This document shows positions 1-11,917 of a stretch of DNA of 64,000 nt, one piece after another. A program made the position numbers and the translations under genes. The stretch's first letter is position 1. Each line of letters starts with the position of its first letter. The DNA comes from Anadara kagoshimensis (taxonomy: Eukaryota > Mollusca > Bivalvia > Arcoida > Arcidae), in contig CM037870.1 in NCBI GenBank assembly GCA_021292105.1, positions 68,675,260 to 68,739,259 on the forward strand, written 5' to 3'. Under the pieces are notes generated by a model. The model saw only the letters and a program-made list of their open reading frames with translations. It was not told the DNA's origin and made no database searches.

Positions 1-80
1 CTGCAAGAAAATATCCATGATTACAGAAAACGTGTCGTCTCATCAAGGTAATAAAAGAGCAGTGCTCAAATAGCACATGT

Positions 81-520
81 ATATCTACGAAAGCCTAGTA
101 AGCTCATGAATAATAAAAAATTAAAAGGCGTAATAACGTGAAATAAAGGCGTTATAATGCGAAAAAAGGCGTTATAACGCCTTTAGAAAGGCGTAATAAC
201 GCGAATTGAAAGGCGTTATAACGCGAAATAAAGGCGTTATAACGCTTTTAAAAGGCGTATTAACGCGAAATAAAGGCGTAATAACGCGAATTGAAAGGCG
301 TTATAACGCGAATAAAAAGGCGTTATAACGCGAAATAAAGGCGTTATAACGCTTTTAAAAGGCGTAATAACGCAAATTGAAAGGCGTTATAACGCGAAAT
401 AAAGGCTTATTAACGCAAAGTTAAGATGCCTTCTATAATGGTGTGGAGGTCCTGGGGTTTAATCTCCAACCCCCCCCCCCACACACACACACACACACAC
501 ACACTTTACATACATATTAA

Positions 521-566
<46 letters not shown>

Positions 567-1354
567 TGTTTCCTGCACAACTATATGTAATGTAATAAGC
601 TGTTTTATATGTATTTATTCTATGAAAATTAAAAACAAACTGCACATCACCCGATCCTGCGCTAAAATGAACATACTATTTCAGTAAATCAGAAAGAAAG
701 GTTTCTTTTCAATTTTAAAGTGTTGTTTTTTTTTCATAAAGAGTATCATTTTATATATGGGGATGAAAATCTTTTAAGTAATCTGAAATATAAACATTGA
801 TAAACATTGGCAATGTACACATGACAATTTATTAAAAAATTCCTGTCCAATTGTCAATCGCTAACTTTTAACAATGATTAAATGACATTTGTGACATCTT
901 AGTATGAATAGATCTGCAGTTGTCTTAAGCTATTTAAACTAAAACCAATCTGTTTGTGGTGAGGGTTGTTAACATTCTCCAGGGAAGTGACTGCTCTATA
1001 TATAGACAAAAAGACATTATAACGCCTTTCACTTCGCGTTATTACGCCTTTTAATTCGCGTTATAATGCCTTTCAATTCGCGTTATAACGCCTTTCAATT
1101 CGCGTTATTATGCCTTTCTAAAGGCGTTATAACGCCTTTCAATTTAGCGTTATTACGCCTTTCTAAAGGCGTTATAACGTCTTTCAATTCGCGTTATTAC
1201 GCCTTTATTTCGCGTTATAACGCCTTTCAATTCGCGTTATTACACCTTTCTAAAGGCGTTATAACGCCTTTTTTCGCATTATAACGCCTTTATTTCGCGT
1301 TATTACGCCTTTTAATTTTTTTTATTCATGAGCTTAATAGGCTTTCGTATATAT
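81..1354. mobile_element. Fold-back element FB1 with modular inverted arms
   Basis: Two inverted arms (about 81-420 and 1018-1354) begin with the same outer sequence (ACGAAAGCCTA, then AAGCTCATGAAT) in opposite orientation. Each arm then runs through many copies of a roughly 16-bp module of the type AAGGCGTTATAACGCG, with variants GGCGTAATAACGCG. The module core CGTTATAACG is itself a perfect palindrome, so each arm can fold locally as well as pair with the other. The centre (about 421-1017) has AC and GT runs and AT-rich DNA without a usable frame; the short frame at 1066-1284 is only the module translated. No clear target duplication is visible. This is seen in sequence; assignment to a transposon superfamily is not possible. 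A fragment of the same end lies at 62611. Confidence 0.8.
471..569. repeat. C-run, (AC)n and (GT)n microsatellites facing each other
   Basis: A run of ten C is followed by (AC)12 at 481-504, a short AT-rich spacer, and then about 45 bp of GT repeats. AC followed by GT on one strand is an inverted pair and can form a hairpin. It sits in the central part of FB1. Confidence 0.9.
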
Positions 1355-2264
1355 CAGCGCTACTTGGAAACGATGCAATTTTTCATCTTAGAATCAGTCA
1401 CTGGCTGCCTATAAAAAGTATTAATTGCGTTATATATAGTTATATTTTGTCATTTGATAGCATATTTGTTTTCTTTTCCTCATTAGATTCTATCTGGAGT
1501 CAGTTCTTTCAACAAGTGATTTCAAGGTACATGTACGTGAATATAGTACGTGCTTAGACACTTTATAAAATGACGTCACATAATCATTTGGCCGTAGACG
1601 TCTACATGTGGGGAAGTTTTATATCCGGGTATAAGCATGAAATATTTTATACAAGACTTACACTTTTGTGCAGTTGTTTCTCTGTTTAAACAATAACTTC
1701 GGATGATATTTTTTTCTGTTATATCTAGCATGGACCTGGTTAAAGTTGCTAAAAGCCACTTTACCTTAATCAGTTGTTTAGCTATATAATTTGTATAGTA
1801 TTCTCGTAATTATTGGGAATTTCATACATGTATTATTTTTTTTACAAGATTTCAATTGTTTCATGCCAATCATATTTTCATTAACAAGAGAGTTATTTAG
1901 ATCAATTGAATATCAAATAATTTATACTTTTCAAACCCCTTAGCTTGAGAAATAGGGGTCTCAATCTGACACAAGTAAAAATGTCTTAAGATTGATGTAC
2001 AGTCGCAAGATTATACAAACTATACCTGTAAGTTTTTACATGGATCAAATTGGTACTTTTATCATATAAGCAGTCTTAGAAATAAACAGGGTTTATTTTT
2101 GAACAATTACTTAATAGGTCCAAAATACCCCCACTTTGGACTTATTGAGGGGTTGCAACACCTGAAATAACTACTAAACATGATGATTTTGGTAATTATC
2201 TCTCCATAAAAAAAGTACAACTTCACAAGTTCACAAAAATTAACTCTACATATTAATTACAGCA
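1355..2264. other. Unannotated AT-rich DNA
   Basis: No open frame, RNA or clear repeat structure was recognised here. Confidence 0.5.
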
Positions 2265-3231
2265 AGTTTTGATTTTTCTACCTCCAGTTTTAAGATACCC
2301 AAAGCCGCCTCATTTCATCAAAGTCGACAGTGAGGTTATTGTAAAGCTTTTTAATACAGTCATGGGAACGGGTCGTGTGCCGACAATATGGAAACAGAGC
2401 CTTGTTATACCAATATTTAAAGGTGGTAGTAAATGTAAAACTTCACCTGATAGTCATAGACCTGTATCATTGCTTGTAGTCTTTGTAAATTGTTTGAAAT
2501 GCTAGTAATGAATAGGATACATGCCCTTGAAATGCATGACACTTTTCCTCGTAAACAACAACAGGGATTTCAAAAGGATTTCTCATGTATTATTGCTTCA
2601 TTTTTGCTACAAGAGTCCATATGTCACAATGTAGAGTTAGGTAGCAAAGTGTTTGCGGCATTTCTAGATGCAACTAAAGCATTCAATACCGTGTGACACA
2701 AGGGCCTCTTAATGAAACTTAGGCCCCTAAGCATCCCTGGTAAGTTATGGGGCATAATTCAAGACTTCTACACTAACATATCAAGTGCTGTCATTGTACA
2801 TCGCAAAGATGACAGTAGTGCCTTGGCAAACTGAAAATGCAATATGTGAACAGTGTGGAAGACATTACAACGACCTCTTGTCTCACGTCTTGTGTTCCTG
2901 TATTAAAACAGAATTTTATAGAAATATTTTCTCCCAGGTGATACTTGACAATTTCCACATTAACTTATCAACCGAACTGGCAAGTTACGATGAAGAAACT
3001 CTAACTCAGAAGATCAGACCTTAAACACTTCCTATTTACATGTATTGCTTTACATATGTAAAACCATCAGCAAGTGCATATAACAAATGACACTGTTTCC
3101 ATATATAAAATTAATTTGTAAATATGTTAGCGTTACTGTTAAATGTTAGTTAGTTAATTAGTTAAGTGTATTTTGTATCATATTTCAATCTCTGTATAGG
3201 GGAAATAAAGATTGAATGACACCTTTGATTG
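2265..3231 (+). pseudogene. Broken non-LTR retrotransposon (LINE), RT remnant and 3' end
   Basis: A 5'-truncated and internally deleted LINE. The first block (2269-2486) reads like the start of a non-LTR reverse transcriptase palm region: WKQSLVIPIFKGG, then SHRPVSLL. A frameshift near 2487 moves the continuation to another frame (2490-2696), with QQGF, SCIIASFLLQESI and AAFLDATKAFNTV, the last matching the first catalytic Asp motif (FLDxxKAFDTV). A stop follows, then most of the RT is missing. From 2821 a C-terminal piece with C-x2-C and later H-x3-C spacing remains. The 3' end is GAAATAAAGATTGAATGAC near 3202-3220, a typical LINE-type tail. The element is dead. Family within the CR1/Jockey/L2-like groups is not resolved. 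Confidence 0.8.
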
Positions 3232-3900
3232 GTGCAAAATTGCAAAAATATGAATTTGAAAAAAAAATCAATATTTATGAGGAATGTTGTGTTTTGTGTT
3301 TTAAGCAATGTTTCTGAAATCTTTTAACATCAATTACAAGTAGTTTAGGTCAAAACTGCATTTTATATCAATATAGATAAATTTTTGAATGTTGACAAAC
3401 CATTTGGCTAAACTAACGGAGCTTTGAACAACTGACCCCTGACCCCTGGCATTTGATACAGTATTATATCACATAACCCTCCTGTTTATTGATGGAATAA
3501 AACGGTGTAATATTTTTCGTATTACACAGGTACCCATGTAATATCACTTGATTGTGACGTAATCAGTTTTCACGCTTCTGATTTACGTAGTGGTCGGGCC
3601 TAATGACGTCATATGAAAACTGTGTCAGTCTGTTGTTTATTTTAGACTTTTGAAAAATTTCCGATTCTTTGAAAAATAATTTTGATGCATTCGGAAAAAT
3701 ATTATGATTTAAACTTAGACACTGATTATGTCTTTTTTCTAGGTGATTAATTTACTTTTACTATAACCAAATAGAACTGTATATTCTTACTTGCGCAGTT
3801 AATTTGGAAGTGATTTGTCTGACCTAGATAGAAATCAGCTGTTTCTATATGGCATCAAATAATATGTACATGTCATTATGCCTCGGTATTTTGAGTTATG
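3232..3900. other. Unannotated AT-rich DNA
   Basis: No gene was seen. It contains small inverted words around TAATATTTTTCGTATTACA but no element boundaries could be set. Confidence 0.4.
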
Positions 3901-3908
3901 TGATATAA

Positions 3909-4028
3909 GTGAGGGTTTAATATGAAATTTATTAAACTCGTTCAATAATTAAATATGCCACTCGCCAAGGCTCGTGGCATATTTAATTATTAAACTCGTT
4001 TAATAAATTTCATATTAAACCCTCACTC
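3909..4028. repeat. Long near-perfect hairpin
   Basis: AGTGAGGGTTTAATATGAAA opens the left arm, and its reverse complement closes the right arm at about 4009-4028. The arms are about 54 bp each, around a short loop (CTCGCCAAGGCT). They match except for a small internal patch where the left arm has ACTCGTTC and the complement of the right has ACGAGTTT. This is a palindromic MITE or an extruding hairpin. It is immediately followed by a TAA microsatellite into which the next element is inserted. Confidence 0.8.
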
Positions 4029-4041
4029 GTCTAAGATCCTC

Positions 4042-4045
<4 letters not shown>

Positions 4046-4081
<36 letters not shown>
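4046..4081. repeat. (TAA)n microsatellite
   Basis: About twelve TAA units directly abut the terminal CTAG (minus strand) of the element that follows, so the microsatellite is the probable insertion target. Confidence 0.9.
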
Positions 4082-4082
<1 letters not shown>

Positions 4083-5339
4083 TAGAGATTGTAACTGGGA
4101 TACCAGTTACGTATGATTCCCCACCATCCATAAATAATTTATGGCATATATCTGGTGAAAAGACCCAATTGGTGTAAAATTTTGTTGCCAATTTCATTAC
4201 TGTGTCGCCAAAAAGGATACTTTTTGACACATACAACATTTGACGTAATACACTAGTCGAGTCGGGACCTGCATGTGCAGGTAGTCTTACATCAAAGTTA
4301 CGGCCCTTCATATATGAATTACAAGATTGAATAAAACAATAAATGAACAAGAGATGTTGTTGTTTAGTTTTTAATCAACAGGTAAATTTTGTGATTTTCG
4401 CGTCACATGCGTTTTAATGTTGTGTATATATTGCCTTGATGAACGGTTACATTCTAAAGGCAGTTGTGTTTGAAGTGCATTTGTACAGCGCCGACCTGGT
4501 AAACTAAAAAAATCCTACCTTGATTACTTTTTTAGATTTCTTTGAAAGTTAAAGTAGATTTAAATTAAAGTTTTCGGTTGAGAAAAATTGTACATTGGAA
4601 GGCCTTCTCGGCATTGGAAGTGACGTTTTCAATGAATTTCATTGAATAAGAAAACTCATAGAACCCCTCGCAGGCCTCTGATTCGGCGTCGCCGCGTGTT
4701 ACAATGAATGAACACGTATGGGAGGGTTTGCGCTGGGCATCGCCAACGTCGCCAATTGCGATTTTTTTCTTTAACTGGCGACAAAAAACGGCGCTTTGCG
4801 ATTTTTTGGCCACAAGTTTTCAAAGTTCACCGGTATCTTGGTCACCAGTAATTAACAGGTGATAACACATTGAAGCCAGTGACGGATCGGCGAGTGTCAC
4901 TGAATAAACACAGTAATTAACGACTGGTCTTAACGAATGAGTTGATTAAGATCGTTGTCTTAGGTGTGAATGTAATGGGCAGGTAGATCCAGGTAATATA
5001 GGAGCGTGTCGACATTGCATGACGATATACCCAGGTGCCCTCCCGATGTCGTCAGACAGTATAAACACCGATGGACTCGGGATTATTGTAAAATCCAAAA
5101 TAAAATATAATAAAAGTTACCCTTTGTGATGTTTATTTAATTTTTTAAAAAAGTTTATTGATTAATAATCGTGATTCAATGCGCAATACACATCGTATTT
5201 TAATTTCGCGACTTATATCGGTTATTCCTATATGTTTGAGGTTCATAATCATAACGATATATCTACTCAATCAAATATATGAATTTTTGTAACCCTAGTT
5301 AAGAATATTTCGTTCGGTCAAGAATATTCCTCATTTTCC

Positions 5340-5384
<45 letters not shown>

Positions 5385-6362
5385 ATGAGTGTATATACAA
5401 TATAGTACAATATTTTGGCAATGTTCATGGAAATGGTACATTAAATTGAAATGTTTACAACAAAATAATTATCCTATAATATACAAAATGGTAGTTATAA
5501 TAACTTAATTTTATTTACAATGTTTGCCTTAATTTTACGAGTATGATTTCTGGAAAAATAAATATTGGTGCCTCATAGATCGTGATCACGACTAAGGGAA
5601 CAAAATAGTTTTTCAAAAAATGTTCTAAATTTCATTTCAAATTTTAATATAATTCTTATCTTATGCATCACCATAGCGTGAATTTTCCAATATATTTCAA
5701 CACACTATATAAAGTCCGGTTAAAGGGTAAAAACGACACACCGGTCATTAGGAAAGTGTCAGTCAGTAAAGGAGAAATTTCATTAGTGTTAACTTAAAAA
5801 GTGGGCAGTCTTCTACTTCCACAGTCAGTGATTAACAGAATACCCCGAAGCCATTTCGACACGCTTAACCTTCTTCGATCTATCAAGGCAAATTGTATAC
5901 ACCATTTAGCTCATTGTGTAAGGTTTTAATAACAGGCGTGTGACGTGACAAGCTGTGGTTTTAAAAATCGCGAAGTTTTTGATGGTCACTAATCGGATTA
6001 ACTCATAGGTGAAAGCATTTGCTTGGTATGATTAAAGTGTCGTAACCCAGCTTATGTCCATTCAGAATTAGTTCCCCCGGGTATTTAACTACGTATTCAA
6101 TTAAGCAATTTACACCCACCCACCCACCTTCAAAATAACGAAAATGAACACGTCTTGATTATCTACACAGACAACAGATTATTGGTACCAAATTTCATCT
6201 AAATCCATCAAGCCGTTCCCGAGATATGCTTCAGCATATGGTCCTGACGGAATAATAATAATAAATAATAATAAAAATAATAATAAAAATAAAAATAATA
6301 ATAATAAGAAGAAACAGAACGAAAACAATATGATTCCCCACCTTCGGTGGTGGGGAATCATA
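4081..6362 (-). mobile_element. Helentron-like non-autonomous element, family H1, copy A (inverted)
   Basis: Read on the minus strand. The 5' side (6362) starts with the hairpin GATTCCCCACC/GGTGGGGAATC, followed by a roughly 60-bp ATT-rich microsatellite (about 6245-6308). The 3' side (4081-4130) has GGTGGGGAATCATAC, then the perfect stem GTAACTGG-TATC-CCAGTTAC, then a terminal CTAG followed by T. The 5' and 3' GATTCCCCACC blocks are inverted relative to each other (subterminal inverted repeats). This order of features is that of Helitron/Helentron-type rolling-circle elements and their non-autonomous forms; no Rep/helicase is encoded. It is clearly more diverged from copies B and C than these are from each other. 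Short frames inside it (e.g. 4565-4813) have no recognisable product. Confidence 0.75.
5340..5381. repeat. (TA)n microsatellite
   Basis: About twenty TA units inside H1 copy A, with no equivalent in copies B and C, so it expanded after insertion or in this lineage of copies. Confidence 0.95.
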
Positions 6363-7025
6363 ATAATTTATTGCTCAAACACAATTTACATAATTGGTTA
6401 AGGCAATATAAAATAATAAGATAACAAACACCATACAAATTTACAAATAAAGAAAAAAAACCACATGTTATAGATAAAAGTGGATTTAAGATCAATGTAT
6501 ATGTACTTGTTTAGGTTAAATATCATTTCAACGTTGTTACATTTGTATTTGGTGTTACCAAAATAGTTTTATTCTTGGTTTCAAAGTTCGCTAAATTTAA
6601 GTCAATAAAAAACTTAATAAAGGAACGATTGTGAAACTGGAACTTTAGCCCGAAAATATCTTACATTTGAATTAAAAACGTGATATAATACGGAAATGAC
6701 CCAATTGAAGCAATAGTTACTCATGAAATAGGACACATTCTTTTATGTGCAAGATGCCCAGTTCGCTCGGTGAGAGCTGTTGACATCCTCACCTTTCCAT
6801 GTGAAGGACTACATGTATATATAACACGCATTAGAAAGCAGATCAGGCCAATTTGTAAACTATAATTGGGGTAATTGACTCTTTACCTCATTTAACCAGA
6901 CATGACAAGATTGGTAAATTATCCAGTATAGAGTAGCTCAGTAAATGACACGTGCTAATCATGTTCTCAACATTAGCATTTATCTATTGATCCAAATGGC
7001 CATTACAACACTTAAATTAATTACA
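6363..7025. other. Unannotated AT-rich DNA
   Basis: No gene, RNA or defined repeat was recognised. Confidence 0.4.
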
Positions 7026-7069
7026 CTAGTTTGATAACCACAGCAGTACTACATGTGAGATTTTCCCGT

Positions 7070-7430
7070 CTTTATTCTGCATGTTGAAAATTTGCTTTAG
7101 CGGCCGTCTCTTTACAAAGACCAACTGTCTATAAAGTATAAAGTCTATAAAGTAAAAGCTGTTATAGTTGCTATAGCTAGCGATCACCTCTATATAATGA
7201 CCATTTGTGTACCAGAGAATCCACTTCTTTGTCAATGCAGTACAACTTGCTATAGCGACAACCCGGATACATGTAAACAAACCCTACTTGTCTGTACATG
7301 AAGACCTGCTTTAGCAACGTCATATATAAAAACCACCTGTCTATACAATATACAATGTACTATAATAACTAACTCTATATAAAGATCGACTGTCTATGGG
7401 TAGAACCTGGTATTGCGATCATTCGAACCA
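7070..7430. repeat. Degenerate minisatellite, about 60-70 bp unit
   Basis: Loose recurrence of CTATAAAG, GACCAxxTGTCTAT and TGCTATAGCGAC-type words (e.g. GACCAACTGTCTATAAAG at 7120, AACCACCTGTCTATAC at 7330, GATCGACTGTCTATGG at 7384). Units are badly decayed. The small frame at 7026-7280 has no recognisable family and is probably spurious. Confidence 0.5.
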
Positions 7431-7607
7431 TGGAAAACGCGTGCTTTAGAGAACTAGGTCACCAAAGCCCTATTCAAATCATTTAAGAGCAATTAAAGAA
7501 ACTTCTGACAAAAGATTAAAAACATTAATTTGAAATACAATATTTATGTTATTTTTATTTTGTAATCATAGCCTAGCAAAGCAACTCGCGACAGCGTCAA
7601 TTTATAT

Positions 7608-7619
7608 CCCCCCCCCCCC
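7608..7619. repeat. C homopolymer
   Basis: A run of about twelve C in otherwise AT-rich DNA (7431-7950) without genes. Confidence 0.9.
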
Positions 7620-7964
7620 TCCGGAAGAAAAATCTACCATGTTTATATACATATATATGTTGTTAGTATATATTGATCCCCACAGCCGCGAATTTTGTTA
7701 AAACTTACTGATACATATATTATAAAATCTATACCATAAACGATAAACATCGACATATTTGATGTATTTTGTATGTAATACCCATAAATAATTATATATT
7801 TTACTGCAACCTATTGTTTACGTTAAATTTTAGTCAATGGTGATTATTTTATCTCGCTAAAAGCACAAAAATACTATAGTAAGCATGCTATGACGTTTGT
7901 TAATGTATTTTAAATATAATAATATTTTTATTTGCCCAAAACTGAGTGATTGGTAAAGGTGTTT

Positions 7965-8152
7965 TAGTCCCAGACAAGCTGCTATTACTTATATCGAGAC
8001 GGAAAGTGGAGGAAACAACCTTCGGCAGACGAACTAACTACATGTAACTTTCTCACACTGTATGATCTGCTCCGTATGGATTCAAACTTAGGCTGAAAGA
8101 GGTTCTTAGAGCGCGCGCATTAGACCATACAGCCACTCAAAGTTCCTCAGTC
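7965..8152 (-). mobile_element. tRNA-headed SINE copy
   Basis: On the minus strand a tRNA-like head begins near 8150 (GGCTGTATGGTCTAATGCGC, then GTTTGAATCC as a B-box-like motif). A body follows with GTTCGTCTGCCGAAGG and a tail ending CTCGATATAAG. The same tail word, in either orientation (CTTATATCGAG), recurs in the other SINEs of this window. Confidence 0.65.
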
Positions 8153-8164
8153 TGACGAAAGGAA

Positions 8165-8905
8165 CGGTTGTGAAGTTGGAAACATTGGAAGGAGGTGACG
8201 GAGGGAAGATACGAAGGTGTAGGAGTGACGTTTTATACTATTTCGTTTATTCACTTTGATACATGTATTTGTTTTGTTTCCATAAACAAATGTTTGTTAT
8301 AAATTACCGTGTTTTTCCATTACAATCTATATTGAAATGCACAGATGTGGGTTCAATTAATGTGACGGGTTCAATGCACAAGTATGTGCGTACAAAACAA
8401 AAGGTATTGTTATACTATCTAACTGTGATAAATGCTGATAAAGTTAAAACACAATTGTTTTAGAAGTTTCAATATAATTCATTCTTCGCTTGCCGAAGGT
8501 CATTAGTTTCCTATGGGCACTCTGTTTCTTCCATCATACAAGAACTGACCGTATCGAAATAAGTTAATGAATTCTGATTGAGGTGTAAGACATCATAAAT
8601 CCGATAGCGAAAGAGTGAAGATACTATTGCACCTTCGCTCCTTCCCGTTATCACAACTTCGCCATTGTATCTTTGTTCCCTCGCCATAGTGTTTTCGCTT
8701 CGCGTTCAGGCCTAAAGAGCGAAGGGACAATAATGCAAACACCCCTAGCTGAAAAACATACTATCTAGATTTACTAAATGCCTTTTCTGAAAGAAGTCGT
8801 TTAATGTACACGTGTCACTCTCCGGAGCTTCAGATAAACTTCCACAAAAATGTGTCAATAATTTTCTGAAATAAACAAATACGTATAGCCAATTCTGTAG
8901 AACTA

Positions 8906-8967
<62 letters not shown>

Positions 8968-9570
8968 ATTTGTGTTATTTAATAGAACGCTGTACGTATA
9001 TTGTGTTGTTAATCATGACAAATAATTATTTTACACGTAGATAAAATTAAATATGACATTTCCTAATAGGACTTCTTTTTCAGAGAAAATTGGTTGTCAT
9101 AACAATTGGATACAATAATTATGCCTTATTAAATATCAGCTATCATGGACAGTGATTTATAATGTCAATCCAGTAGGATGTAAGGGAGGGAATGTATTAC
9201 GCCCTAGTCAAGGTTATTTCACTTGAATCACAACAGTAATTTCTGGGATGAGGCAAAATAAATCGCGAGGAAGCAATAAAGGCTACTCTCCTTCATCTTT
9301 ATGCGACATCGCCCCTTCGCTTTTTAGTCAAAGTAGACAAGTTGTGATGGCGAGGCGAAAGAGAAGGTTGGGGTAATGAAGCTGACAAGGTAAAGGGAGT
9401 GAAGTCTCATAAACTAAAGACCAAAACACAAAGGAACGATTTACGCAAATTTGCGAAGATGAGATGTTTTGTGAGAGCGAAGGAGGGAAACGTAAAGGCG
9501 ATATAGGAATATAAGTTTGGCTCTTCCGTATGTGTTTCTTCGTTCATTCAAAGGAGCAATGGGTGCTTAT
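8165..9570. other. Gene-free stretch rich in GCGAAG/CTTCGC words
   Basis: No coding region was recognised. 8160-8230, 8595-8720 and 9280-9500 are dense in GAAGG, CTTCGCC and GCGAAGG words, suggesting a decayed repeat family, but no boundaries or inverted ends could be fixed. The frame at 8263-8463 has no recognisable family. Confidence 0.35.
8896..8963. repeat. (CT)n microsatellite
   Basis: About 65 bp of CT with one interruption. Confidence 0.95.
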
Positions 9571-11917
9571 TTATGATTCCCCACCACCGAAGGTGGGGAA
9601 TCATATTGTTTTCGTTCTGTTTCTTCTTATTATTATTATTATTATGATTCCCCACCACCGAAGGTGGGGAATCATATTGTTTTCGTTCTGTTTCTTCTTC
9701 TTATTATTATTATTATTCTTATTATTCTTCTTCTCAAGACCATATGCTGCAGCATATCTCGGAACGGCTTGATGGATTTAGATGAAATTTGCTACCAATA
9801 ATCTGTTGTCTGTGTAGATAATCAAGACGCGTTCATTTTCGTTATCTTGAAGGTGGGTGGGTGGGTGTAAATCAATACGTAGTTAAATACCCGGGGAAAC
9901 CAATTCTGAATGGACATAAGCTGGTTACGACACCTTAATTATACAAAGCCAATGCTTTCACCTATGAGTTAATCCGATTAGTGACCGTTAAAAACTTGGC
10001 GATTTTTAAAACCACAGCTTGTCACGTCACACGCCTGTACATAAAACCTTACACAATGAGATGAATGGTGTATACAATTTGCCTTGATAGATCAAATGGC
10101 TTGGGGGTTTTCTGTTAATCACTGACTGTGGAAGTAGAAGACTGCCCACTTTTTTAAGTTTACACCATTGAAATGTCTCCTTTTACTGACTGACACTTTC
10201 CTAATGACCGGTATGTCGAGTACAAAAATTTGTAGTTATAGTCGGAAATGAATCTTCCGAGTAAGCCGCCACTCTGTTACTATTAACACTTTTCAAATAA
10301 GAGATGGACAATTATTTCAGGTATTGTTCAAGTTTAAGATAAAATATTTTTGTGTCTTTTTTATTCGATTTAAACATTGGAATTTTCGTAATTTGGACTG
10401 AAAGTTCACTTCGATTTAAACATGGGAATTTTCGTAATATTTCGTAATTTGGACTGAAAATTTGCTTCAAATTCGGCATATCGAATTAACTAACAAATTT
10501 ACATAGAAATACATAGCGATCTGACGGGACCATTTGTATCATTTCGATTTAAGCGAAATTTCGATTCAACCGATTTCGAATTAACGAGAGTCGACTTTAT
10601 TTCTTTTGCATCAAAAACACCTAAATAATCTATAGAGCAATGAAGATCTGAGTCTTTTAGATGCTGGAAATAACAATATGAGATTTATTCCGTATAATAC
10701 ACCTAAACTAATATGTACCTCAACGTGTTGAAAAGTACGTTTTTTTCAATAGAGGGGGTCTTTTAAATCGGACTATATATACAGCGTCGATCTATTTCAA
10801 CACACTATACACAGAGTTAACATACATGCTTCATATAAAAATGTCCGTCTTTTACTATTTTGACTGAGTAGATGTATCGTTATGATCATGAACCTCAAAC
10901 ATATAGGAATAACCGATATAAGTCGCGTAATTAAAATACAAACAGATGGCCTCCTATGATGTGTATTGCGCATTGAATCACGATTATTAATCAATAAACT
11001 TTTTAGAAAAAATATTAAATAAACATCACAAAGGGTAACTTTTATTATATTTTATTTTGGATTTTACAATAATTCCGAGTCCATGGGTGTTTATACTGTC
11101 TGACGACATCGGGAGGGCACCTGGGTATATCCTCAGGCAGTGTCGACACGCTCCAATATTACTTGGATCTACCTGCCCATCATTAGAAGGTCTTACATTC
11201 GGACCTAAGACAATGATCTTAACTCAGTCGTTAATTACTGTGTTTATTCAGTGACACTTGCCAATCCGTCACTGGCTTCAATGTGTATCCACCTGTTAAT
11301 TACTGGTGACCAAGATACCGGTGAACTTTGAAAACTTGTGGCCAGAAAAATCGCAAAGCGCCGGTTTTGTCGCTAGTTAAAGAAAAAAATCGCAGTAAGC
11401 GATGCCCAGCGCAAACCCTCCCATACGTGTTCATTCATTGTAACACGCGGCGACGCCAAATCAGAGGCCTGAGATTTTTTATTCAATAAAATTCATTGAA
11501 AACGTCACTTCCTATGCCGAGAAGGCCTTCCAATGTACGATTTTTCTCAACCGAAAACTTTAATTCAAATCTACTTTAACTTTCAAAGAAATTTTAAAAA
11601 ACAATCAAGGTATGATTTTTTTAGTTTACCAGGTCGGCGCGGTACAAATGTTCTTTATACACATCTGCCTTTAAAATGTAATTGTTCATCAAGGCAATAT
11701 ATACACAACATTAAAAACGCATGTGACGTGAAAATCACAAGATTTACCCTTTTTGGCGACACAGTAATGAAATTGGCAACAAAATTTTACAACTGGCGAT
11801 TTCCTTGACGACAGACTTTTACAACCCAGCGCTAACCCTGCTAGGGTCTTTTCACCAGATAATTTATGGATGGTGGGGAATCATACGTAACTGGTATCCC
11901 AGTTACAATCTCTAGTT
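9571..11917 (+). mobile_element. Helentron-like element, family H1, copy B with doubled 5' end
   Basis: The 5' end GATTCCCCACCACCGAAGG (hairpin closing at GGTGGGGAATC) is present twice, at about 9572 and 9645. Each is followed by TTGTTTTCGTTCTGTTTC and a TTA/ATT microsatellite. The body has no transposase. The 3' end (11870-11917) has GGTGGGGAATCATAC, the stem GTAACTGG/CCAGTTAC with a TATC loop, then CTCTAG followed by TT. The next copy starts immediately, so B and C are head to tail. From 9718 onward B is almost identical to C. The frames at 9530-9772, 10797-10994 and 11533-11808 are artefacts of the repeat. Confidence 0.8.

Noticed and set aside
1066..1284. 72-codon frame with repeating RYNAF-like peptides
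   Set aside because: It is the FB1 arm module translated; no coding signal beyond the repeat.
8595..9500. TIR element bounded by CTTCGC/GCGAAG words
   Set aside because: Words are shared in both orientations but no consistent paired ends could be aligned by eye.
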